Shown here: piece after piece, positions 35,371 through 45,667 of the stretch
Numbering within the stretch: position 1 is the stretch's first letter
Layout: each line of letters starts with the position of its first letter
Source of the DNA: Ixodes scapularis
Taxonomy: Eukaryota > Arthropoda > Arachnida > Ixodida > Ixodidae
Assembly: GCF_016920785.2 (NCBI RefSeq)
Contig: NW_024609836.1
Location: 11,500,018 to 11,564,017 of the forward strand
Length of the DNA: 64,000 nt
Direction: 5' to 3'
Position numbers and translations under genes: made by a program
Notes under the pieces: model-generated
Database searches by the model: none
The model's input: only the letters and a program-made list of their open reading frames with translations
What the model was told of the DNA's origin: nothing

Positions 35371-36184
35371 AGGGCCGCGGCGGCGACGACAGGCGAGCAG
35401 GGGGACAGAGCCGACGGCGAGACAAACTCAAGAAGCCCCTCCAACCGCCGTCCCGCGAACGAAAATTTCAAGCATCCGCCGTCGATGGCACTCGGCCACA
35501 ATGTGGACACAGAGACAGGTCTGCATTTTCCCCGCGCGTTGCTGCTGCCGTCGCGGTCCCAGACAACTTGAAGCGTGCTTCGAGTCTCGAGACCAGTCCC
35601 GGCAGCAGCGACGCGGTTTGAAGCGCGGCACGCCATCATCATCATCGGCGGCATCGTCGACTGCCGAGGGTGCTTGGAGGAGCACCCCGGTCCTCTCCAA
35701 GTTCGGGAAGGGCTCCTGCCCCGCGTACATGACTGGAGTGTCATCCACAACTCTGTCCTCATCGCCAGGAGTGGGTAGAGTGTGGGTAGTGGTACGGAAG
35801 AGGAGAAGAGGGAGGTTTGCAAGAGTCTGGAGAGGGGCTCGAATGAAGCGGAGAGAGGGAGGGGAAAAAACGGGTATCAAGTTTGTGGCACGGCGACATG
35901 AAAGGCGACGAACATTTTCTTTTTATGCAGAGTGTATCTACTAAGGTTCCTAAAGCACCCGTCCCACTGTATAGTACATCATACAAAAGGCAGTCTGCAG
36001 GCACTGTCTGAAAAGTGTTTCTTCCTCGATATGTCCCAGCACATTGGACACGCAAACATTTTCTGCAGACATGTTCACACCATGCATAAGGCAAACAACA
36101 TGCTTGGGCCATGTCCGCAGAGACGCCTGTCATCATGTAACACCGTGAATTTTGATTGATGTATGAGCGTGTATGACTGCTGCT
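35371..36184. other. GC-rich block, unassigned
   Basis: Several long frames overlap on both strands (35352-35944), which is what GC-rich DNA with few stops produces; none has a recognisable domain. A poly-acidic run on the minus strand (DDAADDDDG) comes from a CAT/ATC repeat at about 35635-35650. Confidence 0.35.
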
Positions 36185-36945
36185 CAGTGTTGTACGGAAC
36201 GGCGTTCCAAGGAACGGCGTTCCCGGAACGCGCTTCTTTTAGAACGAACAACGGAACGCCGCCTTTCCATTTGTCATCGCTGGAACTGCATGGAACGGGA
36301 ACTTGTTACATTTTTACTACAACAAAAAAAAAGGACGTTCCTTTTTTTCGCCCAGTGGGGTCATTTGTATTTTATTTCTAAAAGGGAAATTATAAAAGAA
36401 TAAAAAAATATGTATTTACGCAGACCAGGATCTCGTTAACTTTCTGGTTACTTGCCTTAGGGTTTATTTTGTGTGGTCCTCACTTGCTAACAGTCGGGTG
36501 CAGGAGAACTAGTGGACATTGATTGTTTTTTCAATGCCCGAGACTGCGGCACAAAAAGCAAAACTTTTAGTCGAAGGAAAAAACACAAAAAAGGGACGTT
36601 TTGAACTCAGCTACTTTTTTTCTGTCACGAATCCTCATACACCCAGAAATCTAAGGCCGACTACAGCCTTCACTGAACTTCCACAAAAAGACTTACAGTT
36701 ACAACAAAAGAACAGTTATTACCTGACATCGAACGCACCCTTGTTTCCCGAATATTGGTCGCTTAAAATATACACACCAATTAATCTAATTTAATCCAAA
36801 AACCATTCGGTGCCTAAATGAGAAACATCATAGTTTTCGTAGGTTTGTTTCCCTGCAAATGTCAGCCTTACAGTTTTACAGATGCGGTTTCATTTAAAAA
36901 TGAACTGGGTTTCAGAACACGATTTCAAGAACATGCTCTCAAACA
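36185..36945 (+). mobile_element. Second copy of the GGAACG hAT-type family, partial
   Basis: The start CAGTGTTGTACGGAACGGCG is the expected hAT-like terminus, followed by clustered GGAACG/CGTTCC motifs. The body parallels 25510-26100 segment by segment, for example CTCACTTGCTAACAGTCGGG against the corresponding stretch near 25790, and TACAGTTACAACAAAAG in both. The far terminus seen at 27150-27169 is not found, so this copy is truncated near 36945, where CAGTGGCGTACC starts a different repeat-like segment. Confidence 0.65.
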
Positions 36946-37979
36946 AAACCAGTGGCGTACCAACTTTTTTTTTTTGAGTGGGAAGGCAAAGCGGGCACCC
37001 CCCTCAGGGCCCGGGAGGTGGTTCCCTTGGTATCCCTTAGGCGCCGCCGGCCAGTGTTTGCCCCGCCCAGTGGCGGCTGCTAGGCTGGCGGTAGAGCACT
37101 GTGCAAAGAAATATATTTATATTTGATCACATTTAAACTTTTATTGTGAAACATTTAGCAGTAATACGTAAATTAAAAATGCCAGTCATTAGTCCAGGTA
37201 AAGGATTAGACGCGAATGGTGTGTAGCAAGCAAAATTAATAATGCATAACGTTGCAGTGAAGCTAACAAATCGAGATGAACACTTCTACACAGAGCCACA
37301 CCAATTTAGGTGCCTCAGGGTTTATTTATTCACTTCTACAAAAACTTTAGAAAAAAACAAAAACGAACTGCGTAACATACCAATCGAAAGGTAAAGTAAT
37401 GAGTAAATAAAGGAAAAACTATACAAGAAATACAAATGTTCTTTTTGCAAAAAAAAAAAAAAAAATAAATTATGGTGGAACTTTATATTGGTTATTTAAA
37501 TTAGTGTAACATTCTTTTTTAAAAGAAGAACACCAGTTGACATCCCTGGAATAGGATCATCTGCGCATAGTGTTTACTAAACGTTATTATTATGCATAAC
37601 CACGATGTGAACCCAATCAGTGAAAAGCACTTGTTCCCCGATTCCAGTGTCTGAATGACAGTTCCTCCGTATCTGAAAAAAAAAAAGAAATTAATAAAAA
37701 AGGGGAAGTCGAAATAACCCAGGTAAAGGGAATGCGATAAGCAATATGTATAATATTATTCCAAATAAAGGTTCGTTTCACACGGTCCCGCATACATACA
37801 CACACACACACACACAAACACACACACTCAAATTATGGCCGAATTTAAATTTTCTCAAATTTAAAATTTTCTATAAAACATTTTTAGATAACGAATAAAA
37901 CTTAAATAATGCTGGTCGATAGCCCGAATACATAACCACACGCTAATTGTATTTAGTGGTGAAATTTGTATGAACCATG
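36946..37979. other. Unassigned with simple repeats
   Basis: No gene. A poly-T/GC-rich segment (36950-37100) is followed by AT-rich DNA. A poly-A run lies at 37449-37465 and a (CA)n microsatellite at about 37796-37828. Confidence 0.45.
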
Positions 37980-38160
37980 TGTTACGGTCTCGACATTGAA
38001 GACGGGGTGGGGGGTGGGGGGTGGGGGGGCGAGAGAAGGTTAGGAAAGGACGTTTAATATACGTCAGGCAGGTATGGCTACAGAGAAAAGAACTCAAAGT
38101 CACGCAGATTGTGGAGTGCTCTTGGGGTACTCTTCGTCGTCCTCGAGGACGGCGCTAACA
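37980..38160 (-). repeat. 3' LTR of Ty3/gypsy element A
   Basis: 181 bp. In the sense (minus) orientation it begins TGTTAGCGCC and ends GACCGTAACA, with the TG...CA ends typical of LTRs. A TATATTAAAC motif lies mid-LTR and a C-rich run (G-rich on the plus strand, 38005-38030) near its end. Confidence 0.88.
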
Positions 38161-38177
38161 TTCGGCCATCCTAGCAA

Positions 38178-40185
38178 TCAAGTGCCCTCACTTGACGTTT
38201 CTTCACAACTTTCTTCATTGTCCACATCGATTGTGTTGAGTCGTTTCAGCTTGTCGATGGGAGCTGTTGACGCGTAGAAACGTTGAGTCCGCTTGTGGCC
38301 AGGTATGTCCTCGATGCGATAGGTATCGTTTGGAAGTCGCTTCGCGACCACGTACGGACCTTCGTATTTCTCCTGCAACTTGCGCGATTCTCCTATCGAC
38401 GTCGGTTCTCGCTGAGCCATAACGATATCTCCCGGTTCAAACGTTGGAGCATGTCGTCGCTTCTGGTTGTAGCGACGCTTCTGCCACTCTTGATCAAGTC
38501 GGATGGCTTGAATAGCCTACCTTCTATTTGACATCTCTTCGCTAGTTTTAGTAGACAGGTCGCGCAAAGCGTCATCGAGGTGATCGCCATTCAAGCTTCT
38601 TGACTCGAAGTTGAACAACAATCTGAACGGTGTGCTCTCTATTGCTTTGTGGTACGTGTTGTTCAGGCTCCACTGAACAAGGTCAGCAACCTCATCCCAG
38701 ATCTTCTCACCTTTCTCCTTCGTCAATGTGGCAATCGCTGGAGTGATCGTCCTGTTGAAACGCTGGACTTGACCATTCGCACGCGGTGTGGCTGTTGAAG
38801 CCAAAATGTGAATGATGCCAGAGTTTTCACAGCACTTCTTGAATGTCGTGCTAGTGTACGCCACTCCTCGGTCCGATATTACTCGCGTCGGCGGTCCAAA
38901 AAGTCCAACGATGTGTCGCAGGCATCGCGTAGTCGCTTGGCCTCCTGTGTTCTTAACAGGTGTGAGTATCACAAACTTTGTTAACCCGTCCACAGCTACA
39001 ATCAGGCACGTATTCCCGTGTCTGGACCTTGGAAACGGTCAAAAGTGGTCCAGATGGAGTGTGTGGAACGGAACACCGACCTTGTCGATGGAATGAAGCA
39101 TGCCAGGTTTCTTTCCTGTTGGCGTCTTATTATAGAGGCACTCTGCGCATGAGGCGACGTATCTCCGTACATAGCGCTTCATTCCTGCGAACCAGTATTT
39201 CTCCTGGATTCTTTTGATCGTCTTTTCCGTCTTCACATGCCCCAGATCAACATGGGAAGGACGCACAACCTGCCAACGCAGTGGTTTCGGAACAAGCCAC
39301 AGTAGCCTTGATGAGTTTCCATCAATGTTTCGGAAGACAACATTACTCTGGAGTTTATACTCGGAGTGGATGCGGCGCTCATCGGCCGACGACGCAGGTT
39401 TCTCCAGAACCTCTTTGATGTGTTTCACATCGGCGTCCAGTAGTTGCGCGGCAACCAACCAGTCATCCGCTTCTTCCATCGCTGTAGCGTAGATATGGAG
39501 TCCTTCGCACGCCTCCATCTCTTCCGCTGGTCCAGTCGGAGACCTACTCAACGCAGCAACATGCTGCATAGACGCTGAATCTCTGTGATTAACCGTGAAG
39601 GTGAATTCTTGCAACCGCAACCACCAGCGTGCCACTCGGGGTATGAGTTCACGTTTGCTCATCGCTCCCCGTAGCGCGCGTCAGTCCGTGACAACGTTGA
39701 AATCGATTCCAAGAAGATAAGTCCTGAGTCGTTCCAACGTCCACGCCACGGCGAGTGCTTCCAGCTCGTATGAATGATAACGTCCCTCAGCCTCTTACGT
39801 TTGGCGACTTACGTAAATCACGGAGTGGAAGTGGCCATCACTCTGTGGTTGAAGTAGCATGCCCCCCAGCCCCCTTTTGCTTGCGTCTGTGTGAACTTCC
39901 GTCGGGGCTACATGGTTGTACAGGGCCAACACCCTGCAAGCGCAGCTTTAGGACGCTGAACGCGGTGTCCTGCTCTGTGGTCCACTCCCAAGGTGTGTCT
40001 TTCTTTAGAAGCTTCATTAATGGTTGCGCGAGAGTTGCCAAATTCTTGACAAACCGTTTGAAGTAACTGACCAGTCCAACAAACTGTCGGACTTCGTGCA
40101 CTCGGGACGGTGTTGGAAAGTCAATTAGAGCCTTCACTTTGTAGTCGATGAATCTGAGTCAAGTCGCTCCGATCTCAAAGCCCAG
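38178..40185 (-). pseudogene. pol 3' part of element A: RNase H, integrase, GPY-like domain
   Basis: The frame continues from the upstream ORF past two in-frame stops (TAG and TGA, about 40143-40190). It reads the RT-RNase H connection RQFVGLVSYFKRFVKNLATL (39838-40137), then shifts frame into RNase H (EVHTDASKRGLGGML, SYELEALAVAW). Segment 39039-39662 gives the RNase H tail and the integrase HHCC finger (SHVDLGH ... CAECL). An in-frame stop at 39039 separates LHLDHF, the first catalytic Asp, from the core at 38517-38993. There ISDRG (residues 39-43) supplies the second Asp, but GQVQRF (74-79 region) has Gln where catalytic Glu belongs. The last piece (38178-38420) has KYEGPYVV, a GPY/F-like C-terminal domain. 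Confidence 0.85.
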
Positions 40186-42879
40186 CTACGTGACTTTCTC
40201 TGTCATGAAGGTGCATTTGCTTATACGAAGCGTAAGGTTCGCAGCTCGTAGAACCTGGAAGACCTGCTCGAGATGAGCAAGACCATCATTAAAGTCTGTG
40301 GAAGGGATAAGAACGTCGTCCATGTACGCAAGGGCGACACCATATCGCAACGGTCCCAATACGGCATCCATCATACGTTGAAAGACCGCTGGAGCGTTGG
40401 TGAGACCGAACGGCCTTTTTAAGAACTCGTAATGTTCGTCAGGCGTCACGAAAGCAGTCTTAGCTCGGGACTGCTTAGCCATTAGAACTTGGTAATAGCC
40501 CGATGCCAGATCAAGCGTCGTAAAGCAGTAGTTTCCCTGGAGTCGGTCCAGCTGATCTTCGATAAAAGGTAGAGGATACTTATTCTTCTTAGTATTCGCA
40601 TTCAGCGCTCTGTAATCAACACAAAGTCGTTCCTCTCCGGTTCTCTTTTTTACGACAAGTAGTGGGCTCGCATACTCGGATGATGAGTCGCGGACCACAC
40701 CTGCTTCTTTCAGCTCTTCAACTGCCTTGTTTACTCGAGTGCGTTGGTTGTAGGACAGCCGATATGGACGAAAAGATACTGGTTTTGCCCCAGGAACAGT
40801 CTCCATGTTCATCTCTGCCGCACTCGTAGAGCCAAGCTTGAAGACGTTGACGGCAAAACAGTCAGGGTACTCGTTAATGAGCTCTAGCAGCCTGTCCAAT
40901 TCTTCAGCAGTCACCTGAGGCCCCTTTCGTATATCCTCCGCCTTAATCGGTTCCAACAAATCCGTCGTCTTTTGCTGGCACGCAGTCTCAATTGTTCCTG
41001 AACACCAGGATCCTCTGGCTGCTACTTCTCCTTTCGAAATATGGAGGTCGGACTTTGATACATTCAAAATAGGCAAAACAGTGTTGCCGCCTTCCGAGAC
41101 GTCGATTACGCAAGCAGGCAAACAGTGTTCCCTGCCCTCTTGCGTTCGAAATTGTGCGTCAACGAAGACGTGTCCTGTGGCGGATTCCTTGGTCGTCAGA
41201 CGAACAATTCCCACGTAGTCCGGTGGAATCACGACAGACTCCTTGGCCCAGAGCGTGACAGAACGTGGCGGAAGATCAGGAACTTGTACGAATCGAAGCT
41301 GGTCATCTTCATCAGCAAAGCTGCCGTGCTCTTCAAAAATGCGAAGTGTGTTCCTTCTTCGCACGATTGTGACATGTCGTTGCTCAGTAAAGGGCTGACC
41401 AACCAGAAGCGGAATCGCTTGCGCTTCACTTGGAACAATGTAGATTGGAACGCGGGCTGTAGCTTGGTCGACTGTGGCGCTTGCTTCCGTCATTCCCCAC
41501 GGTAGAACTTGACCGGAACCGTAGCCCGCAATCTTGCATCCCCGGGACGGCTCGTTATAGCTGATTCCCAAAGCGTCGGCATCTATCTTGCGCAACGTAA
41601 CGCACTGACTTCCAAGGTCAATGTAAGCTCGAATGGGCTTCCCGTCTACCAGAGCATCTTGAAAGTACTTCTCGTTTCGCGCATTCACTTCCTGTTTATT
41701 TTCAATGTGATGACTTTTGACGTTCGTATTACCTTTGGCGCTTGCTCTGCAGTCCGCTGTTTTATGTCCTATCCGTTGATATTTGCTGCAGCGTCCTCGC
41801 TTCTGTGGTTTACTGCAGTTTGCAGATATATGTCCGTATTCGTCGCAGTTGAAACAGCGCGGCTCACCGCTAGAATTGAAGGCCGGTTTTCGTTTAACAA
41901 CTCTTTGGGTAAATCGGTGATTCGATGGAACTGTCTTGACAGTCGCTGAAACGGTCGCCACATCTGACCGGTGGGACGCTTCCTCAATGACGGCGAGTCG
42001 TTCGTCCAAACATTTTAGACATTCCAGCAGAGCCTCCGGTGTCGGGAACTTGACAACGCTCAGACTTCGAACGAGAGATTCGTCATTGATGCCGGTTATG
42101 ACATAATCCACGATCTGATCTTCAGGAAGTTGAAAGAGTCGAGCTAGGCTGACTTTTTCATGAAAGTGCTGCTCGACGGTTTCGTTTGCCGATTTCCGTC
42201 TCACTTCCATCTCTTGGTGCCGGCGCTGTAAGCATATGGCGGGTGGAAAAGCTTTCTTCAGCTCCGCTTTCCATTCAAGCCACGAGCGCTGGACACTGAC
42301 GAGGCCGTCGTACCATGTTTTAGCGATTCCTTCCAGTTTCGTCAGCGCATAACAGGACGTCTGTCGCTCGTTCCATAAGAATATCCCAGATAGTTCGTCG
42401 ACTTTTCTTATCCAATGTTCGAAGGTCTGCGCCGGATTCGTCACGGGGTTGAACACTGGTACCAGCTTACCAGAGTCTGTCGGTGGTCTTGCGTCATTCC
42501 AGGGGTGAGCTGTGGAACGTAGCAGGTCAGCCAAGCCCGTGATCGTTCCTCGCACGGCGGCTTGTACGGCCTCCTGTACAAGAGAATTAAGTCCAGGAAG
42601 GTCACCTGTCGGTACATTCAATCCAGTCTGAATTGCCGGAGGAACGATCGATGGGATCGTCACCGATGTTCCTTGTCCTTGGTTACCGGTGTCGGAGAGT
42701 TCAGGATTTCCAGCTGCCACACTACCTTGGCTCGTGGTCGCGCCACCGCTACCGCCAAGACCTGTGCTCCCTGCTCCAGTAGTAACGGTCACTGGAAGTC
42801 GGGGAGGGCCCGCTGCCACAGTCTGTCGGGTCCGGTTCCGTTCGCTGCGCCGCTGACCTTCCTCGTTCGCTTCAGCCAT
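40186..42879 (-). CDS. gag-protease-RT ORF of Ty3/gypsy element A
   Basis: 897 codons from an ATG at 42879. Residues 1-130 are low-complexity. 140-300 is a Gag capsid-like region (FEHWIRKV, KTWYDGL). A CCHC knuckle is at 342-355 (C342, C345, H350, C355). A second one at 364-377 has Tyr367 in place of its second Cys. The protease shows AYIDLGSQCVTL at 418-429, with DLG instead of the usual DTG/DSG. RT spans about 690-897 with LCVDYRALN (752-760), TTLDLASGYYQV (787-798, motif A), FGLTNAPAVFQRMM (824-837) and YMDDV (852-856, intact). The frame ends at TAG inside the RT. It packages and copies element RNA in working relatives; this copy is inactive downstream. Confidence 0.88.
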   Translation of the reverse strand: MAEANEEGQRRSERNRTRQTVAAGPPRLPVTVTTGAGSTGLGGSGGATTSQGSVAAGNPELSDTGNQGQGTSVTIPSIVPPAIQTGLNVPTGDLPGLNSLVQEAVQAAVRGTITGLADLLRSTAHPWNDARPPTDSGKLVPVFNPVTNPAQTFEHWIRKVDELSGIFLWNERQTSCYALTKLEGIAKTWYDGLVSVQRSWLEWKAELKKAFPPAICLQRRHQEMEVRRKSANETVEQHFHEKVSLARLFQLPEDQIVDYVITGINDESLVRSLSVVKFPTPEALLECLKCLDERLAVIEEASHRSDVATVSATVKTVPSNHRFTQRVVKRKPAFNSSGEPRCFNCDEYGHISANCSKPQKRGRCSKYQRIGHKTADCRASAKGNTNVKSHHIENKQEVNARNEKYFQDALVDGKPIRAYIDLGSQCVTLRKIDADALGISYNEPSRGCKIAGYGSGQVLPWGMTEASATVDQATARVPIYIVPSEAQAIPLLVGQPFTEQRHVTIVRRRNTLRIFEEHGSFADEDDQLRFVQVPDLPPRSVTLWAKESVVIPPDYVGIVRLTTKESATGHVFVDAQFRTQEGREHCLPACVIDVSEGGNTVLPILNVSKSDLHISKGEVAARGSWCSGTIETACQQKTTDLLEPIKAEDIRKGPQVTAEELDRLLELINEYPDCFAVNVFKLGSTSAAEMNMETVPGAKPVSFRPYRLSYNQRTRVNKAVEELKEAGVVRDSSSEYASPLLVVKKRTGEERLCVDYRALNANTKKNKYPLPFIEDQLDRLQGNYCFTTLDLASGYYQVLMAKQSRAKTAFVTPDEHYEFLKRPFGLTNAPAVFQRMMDAVLGPLRYGVALAYMDDVLIPSTDFNDGLAHLEQVFQVLRAANLTLRISKCTFMTEKVT

Positions 42880-42971
42880 GTCGAGGTTTCGTTTGGCGCC
42901 GCTGTGCCAAGTCGTAGCCGCAGGATTCGATCCGAAGTGGGCCGTGGTCGCTGGCTATCCCACTTCTTAGA

Positions 42972-43147
42972 TGTTACGGTCTCGACAATAAAGACGGGGG
43001 GGGGGGGGGGGGGGGGGTGAGAGAAGGTTAGGAAAGGACGTTTAATATACGTCAGGCAGGTATGGCTACCGAGAAAAAACTCAAAGTCAAGCGGATCGTG
43101 GAGCGCTCTTTGGGTACTCTTCGTCGTCTTCGAGGACGGCGCTAACA
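42972..43147 (-). repeat. 5' LTR of Ty3/gypsy element A
   Basis: 176 bp, aligned along its length with the LTR at 37980-38160. The G-run (42998-43016 on the plus strand) is longer and uninterrupted here, and there are about a dozen other differences. The sequence directly inside (sense TCTAAGAAGTGGGATAGCC) would be the primer-binding region; I could not assign a tRNA. Confidence 0.87.
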
Positions 43148-43151
43148 CATG

Positions 43152-43816
43152 TTGCAAAAAAGCCAACCAGCAGAAGCTACCAGTTATTCAATTGTGGCGC
43201 CTGGGTGGTTATTTCATCACTTCAACCGAAACTCCAACAAAATATAGGAAAATTAGAGTTTGCCACTAGGTAGGTAATATTATGGGAAGTAATGACATTA
43301 TAAAGACCACTCAATATGACCTTTTCTATTCGAGTTAAGACGTTTCTTAAATTTCAGTTTTCATGAGATTTTGGATTTAATATGAATAATTTTGTTCACA
43401 TGCAATAAATAAATATAAAATCAGTTTTTAGTCCAAGTGTAGGACTACACGGGGATAAGTTTTAGTGAGAAATAGCTATGATGCATCATATATAAGAAAG
43501 CTTGCGTCGTCGAGATCCATGCCTCTGAGTATGTACCAAATTGTCAAAGTTACAAGGTTTGGATTTGTATAGGGTATGATGGATGTCCAAAAAGTTACAT
43601 CTACCTTTAAAAAAAATCTGCGGTGCGTACCCATTCAGACAATAAATACCGCAAAAGTTTGACATGTTTTTCGTATTCATGCCAACCAAACAAACTACTC
43701 ACAAGCATTGCAAGCACAAAATTTGGGTTTCACTTTGCTCCACCTTCAAATATTTTGTTCAGCTAAAAAAATTAAGAAAAAAAATCAAAGTGGTTTTGCT
43801 TTTACAGACATGGGGT
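43152..43816. other. AT-rich, unassigned
   Basis: No gene or repeat recognised. Confidence 0.45.
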
Positions 43817-43840
43817 TAATATATATATATATATATATAT
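43817..43840. repeat. (TA)n microsatellite, left target of PLE A
   Basis: A pure TA tract ends exactly where the PLE begins. A matching TA tract is found on the other side at 50208-50226, so the element inserted into or duplicated a TA repeat. Confidence 0.85.
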
Positions 43841-43881
43841 AACGAAAGTGGAGGAGATCCAGGAAAGGCCTTTCTTTACTG

Positions 43882-43920
43882 CACCGACGTTTCAAGCGGG
43901 GACCGCTTTTCTTCAGGGTG
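43882..43920 (-). ncRNA. Hammerhead-ribozyme motif (inverted pLTR copy)
   Basis: Reverse complement of the motifs at 45521-45559 and 50092-50130, identical across the core. Confidence 0.65.
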
Positions 43921-44456
43921 AATGGTTGTGAAATGTCCTCTTCTTCTTGTTGATGTTCGTGTGGAAGAGGAAGAGTTACTATGAAGGGTATTAAAAATAT
44001 TCAGAACAGGAGCAAAAAAATTATCGTATATCTTTGAAATTAGTGATTATAAACAATGTTAATCCAATTCAATAAAACGAAATAAATTGATTTGTAGTAT
44101 TTGGCACAGTCTTTGTTACAGCTCCTGAGCACAATCACCCCCGAGCAACCGGAGCGCACACAAAAATAGCAATGAGGATGTGTTCGGGATTAGCACCGCT
44201 TCGGGAGCGGAGATCTAGACCACGCAAGGGTGCCGTGGCGGTTTTTTATGAAGTATTTATGTCATATTTGAATGATGCTTACGCGCCCAAGAATTTAACG
44301 CAGCGGAAGGATTACCACGGGACGCACGCTCACGAGGATGTTCACGAGAGGCGTGGAACGAGCTCACGATGGCAGGCGCCTTTGGTGCAACAATGTCATC
44401 GACACGCTCGGCTAGTACAGTCCGTGCAAAACCAAAATAATTGTGTGGCCTCGGCC

Positions 44457-45206
44457 CTACACACAGCGTGGCAGCCAAGTGAGCACGCCTGGACTTGCAT
44501 TAATACCACAAGCAACCGAATTGAATTTGTGAATGAAAAAAGCCTCCTTCAACTCTCTGTCGTGATCAGAGCTAAATCCAGATTCCAGAAGGATAACACG
44601 TATTTTTTCAATGCTATGCTCTTTAAGATGCATGTGTTTTGAGAAGGGGAGCGTGGGTAAGGACTTGATATGAGACTTGTGATTGTTGAAGCGCAACCGA
44701 AATGAAGTACTGGTTTGTCCTATATAATCCATGTTACATAGTTTACAGCGTAAAAGATAAATAACGTTACGCGTACCGCAGTTGAGGTTACCAGTGATTT
44801 TGAAAGAAAAGCCAGAGTTCGCGCTAGTGACAAGATTGGTGGTTTCGACATATTCACAAATTTCACACCTGGGCGTCTGGCAAGGTCTACAACCAGAAAC
44901 GTCAGAAGTTCTATTTTTCGAGTGCACCAATATGTCCTTAAGGTTTCTACCTCGTCGATATACCGCGCGTGGTGATACCGGAAAAAGGGTGCGTAATTTA
45001 TCGCTTTGCTGCAAAATATTGTGATGTTTCCTGAGAATATTGTTTAAATTTGGAAGGCGGGCTGAATATGTAACCACCAGGTTGGCGTGCTCGTTTTGTG
45101 ACATTTTGAGTTGGGGTTGATTGATAACTTGCTCTCGGTCGAGAGCACGTGCTTTTTCAATGGCCTTATCGACAATGGCTGGTGGATAATTCTGCTTGGA
45201 TAGCAC
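44457..45206 (-). pseudogene. GIY-YIG end of PLE ORF2 in the inverted fragment
   Basis: 249 codons colinear with the C-terminal 249 residues of ORF2 at 47612-49555. Differences are few, for example Leu for Pro in QPQPKMSQ, Asn for Ser in HHSILQQ, Ser for Gly in VTGANSG and Ser for Asn in GQTNTSF. It contains the Cys cluster CRPCQTPRCEIC, the GIY-YIG core IYLL...DYIGQT and the helix with RELKEAFFIHKFNS. It has no RT domain and is a by-product of insertion, not a gene. Confidence 0.88.
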
Positions 45207-45293
45207 GAGTTTCAGATTGCTGGCGTTGCGTTCGAATTCATCTAAACTGGAGCATATTCTCCGGAATCTGTGAGCTTGAGAATGTGAGCTTGA

Positions 45294-45636
45294 GGTTGCT
45301 CGGGGGTGATTGTGCTCAGGAGCTGTAACAAAGACTGTGCCAAATACTACAAATCAATTTATTTCGTTTTATTGAATTGGATTAACATTGTTTATAATTA
45401 CTAATTTCAAAGATATACGATAATTTTTTTGCTCCTGTTCTGAATATTTTTAATACCCTTCATAGTAACTCTTCCTCTTCCACACGAACATCAACAAGAA
45501 GAGGACATTTCACAACCATTCACCCTGAAGAAAAGCGGTCCCCGCTTGAAACGTCGGTGCAGTAAAGAAAGGCCTTTCCTGGATCTCCTCCACTTTCGTT
45601 TTACGTCCAACCGGCCCGTTGAACCTTCTTACCGTG
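45294..45636 (+). repeat. 5' pseudo-LTR of PLE A
   Basis: 343 bp from GGTTGCTCGGGGGTGATTGT to CCTTCTTACCGTG, repeated at 49862-50207 with very few differences. The last 36 nt after CCACTTTCGTT form the extension that is absent from the inverted fragment. It contains the hammerhead motif. Confidence 0.88.
45521..45559 (+). ncRNA. Hammerhead-ribozyme motif in 5' pseudo-LTR
   Basis: Stem I CACC (45521-45524) pairs with GGTG (45556-45559). The core CTGAAGA follows, then one unpaired A. Stem II is AAGCGG/CCGCTT with a TCC loop. Then come GAAAC and a minimal stem III with a GTC cleavage site. This is the type I hammerhead order with a very short stem III, as known for Penelope-like elements, where it is thought to process RNA ends, probably as a dimer. 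The extra A after CTGAAGA also occurs in the unrelated motif at 50228-50268. Confidence 0.75.
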
Positions 45637-45667
45637 CATCACCACGACGGCTGCCGGAATAAGATCC

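Larger units (their letters stand above)
37980..43147 (-). mobile_element. Ty3/gypsy LTR retrotransposon A, degenerate
   Basis: Two LTRs in the same orientation bound a minus-strand gag-pol. The flanks carry CATG at 37976-37979 and 43148-43151, a 4-bp target duplication as expected for Ty3/gypsy. The order Gag, CCHC, protease, RT, RNase H, integrase, C-terminal GPY-like domain is Ty3/gypsy-type, with integrase after RNase H. No env frame exists between integrase and the 3' LTR. Several stops, a frameshift and altered catalytic residues show that this copy is dead. The LTRs differ by indels and about a dozen substitutions, so it is older than element B at 52.2 kb. Confidence 0.9.
43841..45283 (-). 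repeat. Inverted 5'-truncated fragment of PLE A
   Basis: This is the reverse complement of about 48731-50171: the end of ORF2, the 3' UTR and most of the pseudo-LTR, without the last 36 nt of the terminal repeat. It abuts the direct pseudo-LTR at about 45284-45293, where a short AGCTTGAG/GAGCTTGAG microhomology is visible. Confidence 0.9.

Noticed and set aside
35352..35944. Several overlapping long frames on both strands
   Set aside because: Expected in GC-rich sequence; none has a recognisable domain and all overlap each other.
41125..41949. Plus-strand frames of 126 and 146 codons
   Set aside because: Antisense shadows of the gypsy element A gag-pol ORF.
44172..44642. 156-codon frame repeated almost identically at 49370-49840 (minus)
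   Set aside because: It is antisense to the PLE ORF2 end and 3' UTR, and appears twice only because that segment is duplicated in inverted orientation.
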